A stretch of DNA of 8,307 bases from Bacteroidales bacterium UBA6244. Lineage in GTDB: Bacteria > Bacteroidota > Bacteroidia > Bacteroidales > F082. A program made the position numbers and the translations under genes. The stretch lies in NCBI GenBank assembly GCA_002440885.1, contig DJVY01000096.1, positions 1-8,307 of the forward strand, in the 5' to 3' direction. Positions 1 to 7,337 of this stretch are shown piece by piece; position 1 is the first letter of the stretch, and every line of letters begins with the position of its first letter. Under the pieces are notes generated by a model. It made no database searches. It was not told the origin of the DNA and saw only the letters and a list, made by a program, of their open reading frames with translations.

Positions 1-10
1 TTTTTTTGCG

Positions 11-84
11 TAGCGGGATCGAGAATTGAACTCGAGCCCTCCGGGTTATGAATCCGACGCTCTAACCAACTGAGCTACCCCGCC
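11..84 (-). tRNA. tRNA-Met (anticodon CAT)
   Basis: The minus strand folds into a full cloverleaf: 7-bp acceptor stem closed by a G1-U72 wobble, D-stem GCTC/GAGC, anticodon CAT at 50-48, T-stem TCGAG/CTCGA with loop TTCAATT, discriminator A at 11. The anticodon stem has an A-C mismatch next to the loop. No CCA is encoded. A paired 1-72 position argues against initiator tRNA, which normally has a mismatch there, so elongator Met is favoured. A tRNA-Ile whose C34 is converted to lysidine also carries CAT in the gene and cannot be excluded by eye. Confidence 0.93.
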
Positions 85-96
85 GTTTTGAGGGTG

Positions 97-125
97 CAAA
101 AATAAAAAAAAGATAAGTAAACCAA
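97..125 (-). promoter_or_regulatory. Bacteroidota-type promoter of tRNA-Met
   Basis: On the minus strand a perfect -7 element TATTTTTG (104-97) matches the Bacteroidota consensus TAnnTTTG. A TTG at 125-123 stands 18 bp upstream in the -33 position. Transcription would start about 90, a few bases before the mature tRNA 5' end at 84, the short leader expected of a tRNA gene. Confidence 0.7.
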
Positions 126-233
126 CACCCAATTCTATTTTATTTTATCCGGGAGGCTGTTTTTTAATGAGACCACAACATCCTGAGCAGGGTTTGTGCA
201 GACTTTTCCCGCTATGACCTTAAAAACCAGTGA

Positions 234-761
234 TCAAAGCTTAAACCAACTTGCACTCATTTGTTCGCTCCTTGACTTACACTGATCTTTAATCCGCTTA
301 AAGAACACCTCACTTTCGCCAGTAAGCTGAAATTCGTAATGCCCTTCGGTAGATCCGCAAGTGCTTTTCTCACTAAAAATAAAGGTAACCAGTGTTTTAT
401 TGACCAAAATCACGGCTTCCACCTTCACCGGGCTGTCGACAGAAGGCTTTTCAAAAACACAGGTTTGCCCCTTCACGGTCATCATGGTACCGTCGTAGTT
501 GCTCACCCAGGTACCGTCGAGCAGACTGCCCCCCGTTTCTTGCGGTAGTTGCTCGGGTGTAGTCACAGTTTTTCCTGACAACAGCTCCTCAGGTTGAGCA
601 TTTTCTGTTTTCACTCCCACTGTGCTTCTTTCACCATCTTTCAGCATAAAGTAGCTGATTCCGGCAGAAAGCAATGCCAGCACAACAATCACAATTAAAA
701 AAACCACAAACGGACTAAGGTTCTTTTTTTTCTTGCGTGAAGCAGTTCTTCGTTTTGCCAT
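234..761 (-). CDS. Membrane-anchored protein with lipocalin-like C-terminal region
   Basis: 175 aa with no specific family recognised. The N-terminus is highly basic (Arg/Lys-rich, residues 3-13) and is followed by one hydrophobic segment at about 17-40, giving an N-in, C-out single-pass anchor. A Pro/Glu/Thr-rich linker (43-78) leads to a compact domain at about 80-175. That domain opens with LDGTWVS and ends with a G-x-Y-x-F-x-L-x-G strand, then D159-x-C161-x-x-R164 and W172. This layout resembles small lipocalin-like beta-barrel domains common in secreted bacterial proteins; the resemblance is my inference by eye. Cysteines at 101, 135 and 161 could form a disulfide outside the cytoplasm. 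The start lies 19 bp after the stop of the dipeptidyl peptidase gene on the same strand, so the two are probably co-transcribed. No convincing intrinsic terminator is visible between its stop and the tRNA-Met promoter. Confidence 0.8.
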   Translation of the reverse strand: MAKRRTASRKKKKNLSPFVVFLIVIVVLALLSAGISYFMLKDGERSTVGVKTENAQPEELLSGKTVTTPEQLPQETGGSLLDGTWVSNYDGTMMTVKGQTCVFEKPSVDSPVKVEAVILVNKTLVTFIFSEKSTCGSTEGHYEFQLTGESEVFFKRIKDQCKSRSEQMSASWFKL

Positions 762-780
762 AATACACTATTTAAATTAC

Positions 781-2991
781 TTACTCATCCTTCAGATTTT
801 CGTAAAGGAATTCGGTCATCTTCTTAAACAAATGATACCGGGTGTTACCACCGAAAATTCCATGGTTTTTGTTTGGATAAATCATCAAATCGAACTGTTT
901 ATCGGCCGCCACCAAAGCACTCACCAAATCATAGGTATTTTGAGGGTGCACATTGTCGTCGGCTCCACCATGAACCAGCAAATAATTGCCTTTCAGCTTG
1001 CTCACGTGGTTAATGGGTGAGTTGCTGTCGTATCCAGAGGCATTATCCTGTGGCTTTTGCATAAACCGCTCAGTATAAATGTTATCGTAATACCGCCAGT
1101 TGGTCACCGGAGCTACTGCGATGGCTGTATTGAAATAATCAGCTCCTTGAAATAAAGCATTGCTGGCCATAAAACCGCCATAACTCCAACCAAAAATGCC
1201 GATGCGGTCTTTCTTAACATAAGGTAAGGTGGCTAAATACTTAGCAGTTTCGATGTAATCGAGGGTTTCGTATTTTCCTAATTCTTTGTAAGTCATTTTC
1301 TTAAAGACTTCGCCACGCGCACCTGTTCCCCTGTTGTCGACAGAAACCACCATGATGCCGTTTTCTGCTAACATAAGGTACCACATGTGATTAAAATAGC
1401 CCCATTGATTCATCACCTCCTGCGAGCCAGGTCCTCCGTAAATGGTTACCAGCACAGGATACTGCTTTTCAGGATTAAACCCTACCGGCAATATGCGCCA
1501 GGCATTTAACGAAACTTCTTCTCCTGAAGGTAAGGTGATTTCAGGCGAAGAAATGGTGAAAAATTCAACAGGACTCAGGGCATAGGTTTTCAGTTTTTCT
1601 CTGAGGACTTTGTTGTCTTCCAACACCCGCACAAGAGTTCCATCCGACTGGTTTACAGTATAAACCGGAGGCGTGTTGGCATCAGACCAGGTATTGATAT
1701 AATAGTCGAAATTGCTGCTGAAATTGGCATTGTTGTTGCCTGCGTGTGTGCTAATCCGTTGTCGTTTTCCCTTAAGGTTCACCTCATACACATCCCGATC
1801 AACAGGTGAACGCTCTGCCGACTGATAAAAAATACGTTTCTTCGCTACATCGTAGCCATACATTTTTGTAACATCCCAATTTCCTGAGGTTAACTGTTTT
1901 ACCAGTTTACCCTCCATATCATAAAGGTATAAATGGTTGAAACCGCTTTTTTCAGAGGAAAGGATGAAATGCTTTCCATCGGGGGTAAAGGTCAGGTCGT
2001 CGGTAATATCAATATAATATGGATTGTCTTCGGAATACAAAACAGAAGTCATTCCTGTGGAAGCCTCAGCCAGCAGTATATCCAGGTGATTTTGAAGCCG
2101 ATTAAGTCGTTGAACCGCTAGTTTCTGTGCATTGGAAGTCCATTTTATTCTTGGAATGTATTGATCCGTTTCTTCCCCGATGTCCACTTTTACCGTGTTG
2201 CCTGACGTCAGGTCATAGATAAAAATATCCACCAACGAATTGTCCTCGCCTGCTTTGGGGTATTTGTACTTGTATTGTTCGGGGTACAGCTCACCGTAAT
2301 ACGTCAGGTTAAACTCCTTAACACGACTTTCGTCGAAACGGTAATAAGCAATATACCGACCATCCGGCGACCAATAAAACCCTTTGGTAAAACCAAATTC
2401 TTCCTCATATACCCAATCGCATGTACCGTTGATAATTGCGTTAAGGCGACCGTCGGTTGTTATTTGCTTTTCAACACCCGAAGCCAAGTCCTTTACAAAC
2501 AAATTGTTTTCGCGAACAAACGCAATTTGATCACCTTGAGGTGAAAAATCAGCCAACCTTTGTTTACCACCAGAAGAAAGCCTTTCAAGCTTTTTGCTTT
2601 TAGAATCAAAGACAAAGAATTCAGCCTGAGAAGAATGACGGTAGATGGCCTCTTCTTCGGTAGGGATCAAAAACAAGGTTTCATCCTCATTCATGGTAAA
2701 ACCTGACAAACTGATCGGAACCGTGTCACCTTTCGGGATTAAGTCTTTGGCGTTCACTAAAGTAGTGACGGAATCGCCTGACTTATAGTCGTAAACCACC
2801 AACGAGCCTTTTTTTGTGCGGGTAAATTCTTTCCCGTTTTTCAATGAATTTATGCCATATATTCCACGCGGATAAAAAGCATAGGTTTTCCAGATTTGAT
2901 CGAGGGAAATCGTTTTCAGGGTATCAGGTGTTTGAGCGAACACAACCGAAACCAGCATCAGACTGGCGATGATAAGGGATATTTTTCTCAT
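781..2991 (-). CDS. dpp4: Dipeptidyl peptidase IV (S9B family serine peptidase)
   Basis: 736 aa, full length. The enzyme removes N-terminal X-Pro (and X-Ala) dipeptides from peptides outside the cytoplasmic membrane. Residues 1-19 form a signal peptide with a likely cut at VFA-Q20. An eight-bladed beta-propeller (about 40-480) is followed by an alpha/beta-hydrolase domain (about 510-736). The Glu stretch E196-E198 in DWVYEEEFGF is the motif that binds the substrate's free amino end. Tyr518 in VTIYGGPGS is the expected oxyanion-hole residue. The triad is Ser603 (GWSYGG), Asp678 (GGADDNVH) and His710 (NKNHGIFGG). Spacings of 75 and 32 residues equal those of the P. gingivalis enzyme (S593/D668/H700). 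The ATG at 2991 is chosen because it gives an intact signal peptide and has AAAGG a few bases upstream. It is the first gene of a two-gene unit and is divergent from the lipoprotein gene at 3165. Confidence 0.97.
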   Translation of the reverse strand: MRKISLIIASLMLVSVVFAQTPDTLKTISLDQIWKTYAFYPRGIYGINSLKNGKEFTRTKKGSLVVYDYKSGDSVTTLVNAKDLIPKGDTVPISLSGFTMNEDETLFLIPTEEEAIYRHSSQAEFFVFDSKSKKLERLSSGGKQRLADFSPQGDQIAFVRENNLFVKDLASGVEKQITTDGRLNAIINGTCDWVYEEEFGFTKGFYWSPDGRYIAYYRFDESRVKEFNLTYYGELYPEQYKYKYPKAGEDNSLVDIFIYDLTSGNTVKVDIGEETDQYIPRIKWTSNAQKLAVQRLNRLQNHLDILLAEASTGMTSVLYSEDNPYYIDITDDLTFTPDGKHFILSSEKSGFNHLYLYDMEGKLVKQLTSGNWDVTKMYGYDVAKKRIFYQSAERSPVDRDVYEVNLKGKRQRISTHAGNNNANFSSNFDYYINTWSDANTPPVYTVNQSDGTLVRVLEDNKVLREKLKTYALSPVEFFTISSPEITLPSGEEVSLNAWRILPVGFNPEKQYPVLVTIYGGPGSQEVMNQWGYFNHMWYLMLAENGIMVVSVDNRGTGARGEVFKKMTYKELGKYETLDYIETAKYLATLPYVKKDRIGIFGWSYGGFMASNALFQGADYFNTAIAVAPVTNWRYYDNIYTERFMQKPQDNASGYDSNSPINHVSKLKGNYLLVHGGADDNVHPQNTYDLVSALVAADKQFDLMIYPNKNHGIFGGNTRYHLFKKMTEFLYENLKDE

Positions 2992-3038
2992 GATTTTACC
3001 TTTAATGCTAAAGAAATTGTTGTTATGATTTAAAATGT

Positions 3039-3046
3039 CAAAGATA
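3039..3046 (-). promoter_or_regulatory. Probable -7 box for the dipeptidyl peptidase gene
   Basis: The minus strand reads TATCTTTG, an exact match to TAnnTTTG, about 48-55 bases upstream of the ATG at 2991. No good TTG is seen at the expected -33 position, so this is a one-element call. The predicted leader is about 40 nt. Confidence 0.5.
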
Positions 3047-3164
3047 TAAAATTGAAGGGGAGTAAGTTTGAAAGTGGGAACTTTTTTCGGGCCAACAACC
3101 CAACCTCTTATTTATAATGAATATAATTAGTAGTTTTACCGCGACAATAAAAAAGTAAACATTT

Positions 3165-4391
3165 ATGAAAAAAATCTCTCTTATCGCCATTCTGTTTTTT
3201 CTGTTTATCGCCGGTGGTTGCAATAAAAACAATTCAGACTCACTTATCTTACAGCCCAATTATCAAAACGATCTTCAAAAACTAGCTGATGACCACTGGG
3301 ATCGGTTTGCGGAAGGAAAAGTTAATTTTCCAGGAGGATATGCTCTTCAAATATTTTCACCTGTGGGCGACTATTTTGTAAGCACAGGAGACCTTAGCTC
3401 CTTCACCAACAGAACCCACTTTCGGGGAGCCAGTACTACCAAAACATTCACTGCCGCGGCCATCGTACTGTTGCATCAGCAAGGCAAGCTAAACATCAAC
3501 CATTTTGTTACGCAGGACATCCCTGGCACAACAACACCCTACCTCCCTGACACCGAATATTTTAACATTCCTTTTAAAGATAAAATCACGATCAGGTCGT
3601 TGCTTCAACACCGATCGGGCATGTTCGACGTGATCAACACCAACATCCCCGACAGCGTTGACCAGCCTTATGCCGGGATGCGCTATGTTGATTATATTAT
3701 TGAAGATATGGGCGAACCTTTTCACACCTTCACCATCACCGAAATGGCTCAGGTTGTGTCTGAAAATCAACTTTATGCAGATGCCCCGGATCAGCATTAT
3801 CACTATTCGAACACAGGCTACGGACTGCTGGCTCTCATTATCGAAAGAATTTCCGGACAACGGTATGATCAATTTCTTAAAGAGCACCTGCTCGTCCCCA
3901 ACGAACTTAACGAAACAAGTTTCCCTTATGAAGGAACCGACATTACCATGCCTGAGCCTTTTGCCAGTTCATTTTACTATTTCGGTGGAGAGCAGGTAAA
4001 TGTAACCGAGCACAACGTCTCGATGCATGTGGCTGAAGGAAACATTATTACAACTCCCCTCGATTTGTCGACATGGATGAGAAAACTGTACACCGGCCAA
4101 GCCGGGATTGAAAACAAATACGTTCAGTTTTTGATGATGGACTGCCAGCCAACCTATGAATCACATCAGTATTATGGTTTAGGAACTACCTTTACTCCTG
4201 CTCTGGGTTATGGCCACAATGGCGGACACAAGGCGTTTTTCACCGCAGCACGATACGATCCGGAGACAGACATCACCTTTGTTGTGTATACCAACGTTTG
4301 GGATTTTGATGTGATGGATGTAGATTTGTACGCCGAAATACTCAATTTGTATGACTTGGTTTATGATGCGAAAAAAATGGTGCACCAATAA
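3165..4391 (+). CDS. Lipoprotein serine hydrolase, beta-lactamase class C / DD-peptidase fold (copy 1)
   Basis: 408 aa. The N-terminus is a lipoprotein signal with lipobox IAGGC; Cys19 would be lipidated and is followed by an Asn/Lys-rich tether. The rest is one domain of the Beta-lactamase family (Pfam PF00144, COG1680). Its nucleophile motif is S90-T-T-K93, the second motif is Y214-S-N216, and H351-N-G353 stands in for the KTG triad of classical class C enzymes. Proteins with this H-x-G variant include D-aminopeptidases, DD-carboxypeptidase-like enzymes and esterases, so the substrate is not predictable and antibiotic resistance should not be assumed. It is divergent from the dipeptidyl peptidase gene, with 173 bp between. 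A weak -7-like TAGTTTTA at 3131-3138 could drive it. It is a paralog of the gene at 5805: shared stretches include VAEGN, YGLG, GYGHNG and YDPE-x-DI. The ATG at 3165 is supported by the signal peptide beginning there. Confidence 0.93.
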   Translation: MKKISLIAILFFLFIAGGCNKNNSDSLILQPNYQNDLQKLADDHWDRFAEGKVNFPGGYALQIFSPVGDYFVSTGDLSSFTNRTHFRGASTTKTFTAAAIVLLHQQGKLNINHFVTQDIPGTTTPYLPDTEYFNIPFKDKITIRSLLQHRSGMFDVINTNIPDSVDQPYAGMRYVDYIIEDMGEPFHTFTITEMAQVVSENQLYADAPDQHYHYSNTGYGLLALIIERISGQRYDQFLKEHLLVPNELNETSFPYEGTDITMPEPFASSFYYFGGEQVNVTEHNVSMHVAEGNIITTPLDLSTWMRKLYTGQAGIENKYVQFLMMDCQPTYESHQYYGLGTTFTPALGYGHNGGHKAFFTAARYDPETDITFVVYTNVWDFDVMDVDLYAEILNLYDLVYDAKKMVHQ

Positions 4392-4471
4392 GCCTGGCCT
4401 TTTTACGAACAATCAAAATCCCTACTGACACTGCTCAACATCCTAAAAAAAAGCTTCATGGTTTTTGTCTG

Positions 4472-4496
4472 AAATTCAGGTTAATTAACTGAATTT
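4472..4496. repeat. Perfect 8-bp inverted repeat in the intergenic region
   Basis: AAATTCAG (4472-4479) and CTGAATTT (4489-4496) are exact reverse complements separated by 9 AT-rich bases. No T-run follows on either strand, so it is not a standard intrinsic terminator. It could be a protein-binding site or an RNA hairpin at the 3' end of the upstream transcript. Confidence 0.5.
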
Positions 4497-4560
4497 ACCA
4501 CCCTTCATTTTGCAGGATTATAAGGTTATTGTCATTCTCCAAGTTACTATCTCCGGGTTT

Positions 4561-4576
4561 CTTATCCTATGATAAG
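4561..4576. repeat. Small inverted repeat upstream of the C45 gene promoter
   Basis: CTTATC and GATAAG form a perfect 6-bp inverted repeat around CTAT. It ends 21 bp before the -7 box at 4598, in or just upstream of the -33 region. An operator is possible; chance occurrence of so short a repeat is also possible. Confidence 0.35.
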
Positions 4577-4597
4577 TGGATTATTGGTTTTAACCAT

Positions 4598-4605
4598 TAA
4601 ATTTG
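4598..4605 (+). promoter_or_regulatory. Probable -7 box for the C45/serine hydrolase pair
   Basis: TAAATTTG exactly matches TAnnTTTG. Transcription from here would start about 4612, leaving a leader of about 21 nt before the ATG at 4633. No TTG is present at the matching -33 position, which may mean the promoter is weak or activator dependent. Confidence 0.5.
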
Positions 4606-4632
4606 ACACACTTTACTTAAACAAATTCGTTC

Positions 4633-5787
4633 ATGAAGCATTATCAACACCTGATACGACTGTCTTTCTGTTTGTTGTTGATTGGATTATTCTCGTGTAA
4701 TAACAAAACCGACTCTCCCCCGCCCGTCTATTTTCCTGTATTGGAAGTATCAGGCAGTCATTATGAAATTGGTAAAGCCGTTGGCGAAACATTCCAATTC
4801 CAGATTACGGAAGCTTTTAACCGCAGTACAGAAATCTATTCCTATTTGGAGGCTTTTATTGCTCAGGATACGATGAAATACTATCATTCATTTCTCGATA
4901 ACGTTCAAAATACCCACCCGCAATTTATTGAAGAACTCCGGGGTATGGCAGACGGATCAGGTTTGCCGTTTAAGAAATTTATGATCTACAGTACCTTTTC
5001 TGAATACACTGCCTTGCTTCAAAATCCGGCAGTGAAAAATTTTACGGGATGCTCTTCGGTGAGCTATTCCAAAAATGGCCAACTCTACCTGGCACACAAC
5101 GAAGACGGGCATGCAAGCTTCAACGATATCATGTTTATTGTGAAAGCGCATCCTACGGGCAAGCCCTCCTTCATCAGCTTTTGCTATCCCGGGATGGTGA
5201 TGGGCGTAGCTCCTTCGGTGAATGATCAGGGGATTTTTTATAGTGGAAACTATATAACAGGACAAGAAATTCACGTTGGAGGAATTCCCAATTCGTTTGT
5301 ACAAAGGTCTCTTATGGAGGCTGCCAATATGGATGAAGCCATTTCAAGAGCAACCATTTCCGACAGAGCTTACTGTTACCATGTGAATATTGCATCGGTA
5401 AACGATCAGAAGATTGTCAGCATTGAGGCGACACCTTCTAAATTTTATCTGCAACAAGTGGACGGCTGGTTTGTTCACACCAACCATTTCTTCCAACCCG
5501 GAATGGATACTTTGTGCTATAACGACCCGAACTCCACATCAAGATATCAGGTGCTTACCTCCCTCATCGATGCGGAAAGTGTCAAATCCACAACCATTGA
5601 CGGGAACAGGCTAACAGACTTTTTATCAAGTCACGAAAACAGTCCCGATTCACCATGTGCCCATGGTGTAAGTAACGGAATCACAGGTCAAACATTGGGA
5701 AGTACACTATTTGATGTCAATGCAAGAACCTGGCGTATTGCATTCAATAATCCCTGCGAGAAGAAATTTCAAATGATTAGTTTTTAA
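4633..5787 (+). CDS. Lipoprotein C45-family Ntn hydrolase (isopenicillin-N acyltransferase-like)
   Basis: 384 aa. Family members are made as inactive precursors and cut themselves at a Gly-Cys bond, exposing an N-terminal Cys that attacks amide or thioester bonds (PF03417, acyl-CoA:6-aminopenicillanate acyltransferase type). Residues 1-22 form a lipoprotein signal with lipobox LFSC22. A family-typical opening at about 38-60 (VSGSHYEIGKAVGE) and the helix FIEELRGMADGSG follow. The processing site is G139-C140 in FTGCSSVSY, followed by AHNEDG (154-159). VHTNHF carries N284, probably the oxyanion Asn. Length fits the family (the Penicillium enzyme has 357 aa) plus the lipoprotein leader. Cleavage would give an alpha chain of about 117 residues anchored by lipid and a beta chain of 245. 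The gene is 17 bp ahead of the second serine hydrolase. Reaction and substrate are unknown; many bacterial members are plain amidases, and a role in beta-lactam chemistry is not established. Confidence 0.9.
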   Translation: MKHYQHLIRLSFCLLLIGLFSCNNKTDSPPPVYFPVLEVSGSHYEIGKAVGETFQFQITEAFNRSTEIYSYLEAFIAQDTMKYYHSFLDNVQNTHPQFIEELRGMADGSGLPFKKFMIYSTFSEYTALLQNPAVKNFTGCSSVSYSKNGQLYLAHNEDGHASFNDIMFIVKAHPTGKPSFISFCYPGMVMGVAPSVNDQGIFYSGNYITGQEIHVGGIPNSFVQRSLMEAANMDEAISRATISDRAYCYHVNIASVNDQKIVSIEATPSKFYLQQVDGWFVHTNHFFQPGMDTLCYNDPNSTSRYQVLTSLIDAESVKSTTIDGNRLTDFLSSHENSPDSPCAHGVSNGITGQTLGSTLFDVNARTWRIAFNNPCEKKFQMISF

Positions 5788-5804
5788 TCCAAAAAAATAG
5801 AACA

Positions 5805-7037
5805 ATGAAATCGCTATTTACAATCACATTATTGATTTTCATCACCTTATCCATTACTTTTTCCTGTAAGAAAAAGGACACGAATCCCGACCCTGCCATA
5901 CAAGCAGCTATTGATGCAGCGGTAACGGCTACAAGACTGGGAGTAGAAGCTGAGATTGGGAAAGCCATTCCCAACCTAAACATCTATATTCAAACACCAG
6001 AAGGCTCCTGGTTTTCCAGCTCCGCTGGCGAAGGCTATCAGCCCATTACAGCCGATACCTATTTCAGATTCGCCAGCAATACCAAAAATTTCACTTCTGC
6101 CTCCATATTAAATATGCAAGAAGACGGGTGGGTGAACCTTGATGATAAAATTACCGATCTCATCCCGGGAAGTAACATTCCTTATGTCCCCGCAACAGCC
6201 ATGTGGGACATCCCATACAAAGACCAGATCACCATTAAAATGTTGCTCAACCACAGCGCTGGCGTATATGATGTAGACAACGATTCTGTTCCGGGCTATT
6301 CACCCTATTCCTACACAGCAGTAACGCAATATTATGAACCAGATCACCAGTTTACTGCTGAGGAAATGGTCAACCAGCTTACAATCAACCAGCTTTCCTA
6401 TTTTGAACCCGGAACAGGTCAACATTACAGCAATACGGGATATGCCATTGCCGGAGAAATTGTAGGCAGAATTTATTCACTCCATGCAGGTACTACTAAA
6501 CATCTGTCAGATTACTTGTCCGATTACATTGTGGGCGAATCAACTCCTGTTCCATTGGACATTCGTTTCCCTTATCTTGCATCCGATCAGGATTTGCCCT
6601 CACCCTACTCATGCGGGCATGTGCTGGTGTCAGCAACTGAAACAAATGAAATTTGCAGTTATAACATGAGTGCACAGGTAGCAGAAGGTAACGGATATAC
6701 AACCATGAAAAATTTGAACACCTACATTCGCACCCTCATGAAAGGAGAGAATGTGCTTACTACAGCCTCGGTGGAAATGATGAAACATGATGTCTCGACA
6801 GCAAGTCCCACCTATGGATTGGGCTGCTTTTACAATGAAAATCTGGGATATGGCCATAATGGCGCACGTGTCGGAAATATGACTCTGATGATGTACGATC
6901 CGGAGCTGGATATCTCGCTAATTACCTATATCAGTGCCATCGACGAGGTTGACTTTTTGATAACTTACTTTGCCATTACCGATGTTGCCTATGCGGTGAG
7001 AGAAGCGATGGGTTATCCGGGGAAACCAAAGGAATAA
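5805..7037 (+). CDS. Lipoprotein serine hydrolase, beta-lactamase class C / DD-peptidase fold (copy 2)
   Basis: 410 aa. The signal peptide ends in TFSC21, a less typical lipobox with Thr at -3, followed by KKKD, so the mature protein would start with a lipidated Cys and a charged tether. The catalytic domain has S91-N-T-K94, Y208-S-N210 and H351-N-G353, the same arrangement as the gene at 3165. The two are clearly related along their length, with the strongest similarity around each motif. Copy 2 has a shorter segment between the LLNHSAG and HYSN motifs and an insertion around 230-250. Only 17 bp separate it from the C45 hydrolase gene and no promoter is visible between them, so co-expression is likely. 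A weak 5-bp hairpin (7055-7069) lacks a T-run, so the transcript end is unclear. Substrate is unknown: D-amino-acid peptides, peptidoglycan fragments or esters are all possible for this family. Confidence 0.93.
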   Translation: MKSLFTITLLIFITLSITFSCKKKDTNPDPAIQAAIDAAVTATRLGVEAEIGKAIPNLNIYIQTPEGSWFSSSAGEGYQPITADTYFRFASNTKNFTSASILNMQEDGWVNLDDKITDLIPGSNIPYVPATAMWDIPYKDQITIKMLLNHSAGVYDVDNDSVPGYSPYSYTAVTQYYEPDHQFTAEEMVNQLTINQLSYFEPGTGQHYSNTGYAIAGEIVGRIYSLHAGTTKHLSDYLSDYIVGESTPVPLDIRFPYLASDQDLPSPYSCGHVLVSATETNEICSYNMSAQVAEGNGYTTMKNLNTYIRTLMKGENVLTTASVEMMKHDVSTASPTYGLGCFYNENLGYGHNGARVGNMTLMMYDPELDISLITYISAIDEVDFLITYFAITDVAYAVREAMGYPGKPKE

Positions 7038-7209
7038 GGTTTATTGTTAACTCTGGGATGTACTATCCCTATTGAGACGCATCCAAAGCCAATCGAATAG
7101 CGAGATTTCACCACATTAAAATTTTCGGTTACTTCTTTGTTTGAGGTACTGTTCTCCTTTCTGTGTAACTTTATAACTTTTTGCGCTGCATAGTTATTAC
7201 CTTAGAAGT

Positions 7210-7237
7210 TTCAACAAGGATTCACAATGTTTCACAA
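7210..7237 (+). repeat. Phased TTCACAA direct repeats
   Basis: TTCACAA occurs exactly at 7221-7227 and 7231-7237, a 10-bp period. A near copy, TTCAACAA, lies at 7210-7217, 11 bp before the first. Spacing close to one DNA turn would place all copies on the same helix face, as in binding sites for some regulators. The elements are short, so function is uncertain. Confidence 0.4.
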
Positions 7238-7329
7238 AAGTATAAAACGAAGTATCAATTACAATTATAGCCCATCAAAAATAGAATTAGCCAAATTTAT
7301 GCTATACTCATGAATATCAATTTTTTTCA

Positions 7330-7337
7330 TACATTTG
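7330..7337 (+). promoter_or_regulatory. Probable -7 box of the Crp/Fnr regulator gene
   Basis: TACATTTG exactly matches TAnnTTTG. The start of transcription would fall near 7344, leaving a leader of about 23 nt before the ATG at 7367. No matching TTG is seen at -33. This element favours 7367 over the upstream ATG at 7310, which would lie ahead of the transcript. Confidence 0.5.

Noticed and set aside
126..233. Possible terminator of the dipeptidyl peptidase unit before tRNA-Met
   Set aside because: Only a weak interrupted CACAA/TTGTG hairpin is found, with no T-run on the minus strand.
2968..3188. Similar first 24 coding bases of the divergent genes at 2991 and 3165 (19 of 24 identical), forming a distant inverted repeat
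   Set aside because: Both encode ordinary Lys-rich signal-peptide starts (M[K/R]KISLI). Convergent signal-peptide composition explains it without a DNA-level function.
3038..3259. Minus-strand 73-residue open frame over the divergent promoter region
   Set aside because: It overlaps the signal-peptide codons of the 3165 gene and the promoter region and has no family features.
4957..5304. Minus-strand 115-residue open frame
   Set aside because: It lies entirely inside the C45 gene, whose catalytic motifs are intact; it is a shadow frame.
3165..7037. Reading the two PF00144 genes as true beta-lactamase resistance genes
   Set aside because: They carry HNG rather than KTG at the third motif and are lipoproteins related to DD-peptidase/esterase-like members. 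The sequence gives no support for antibiotic hydrolysis.
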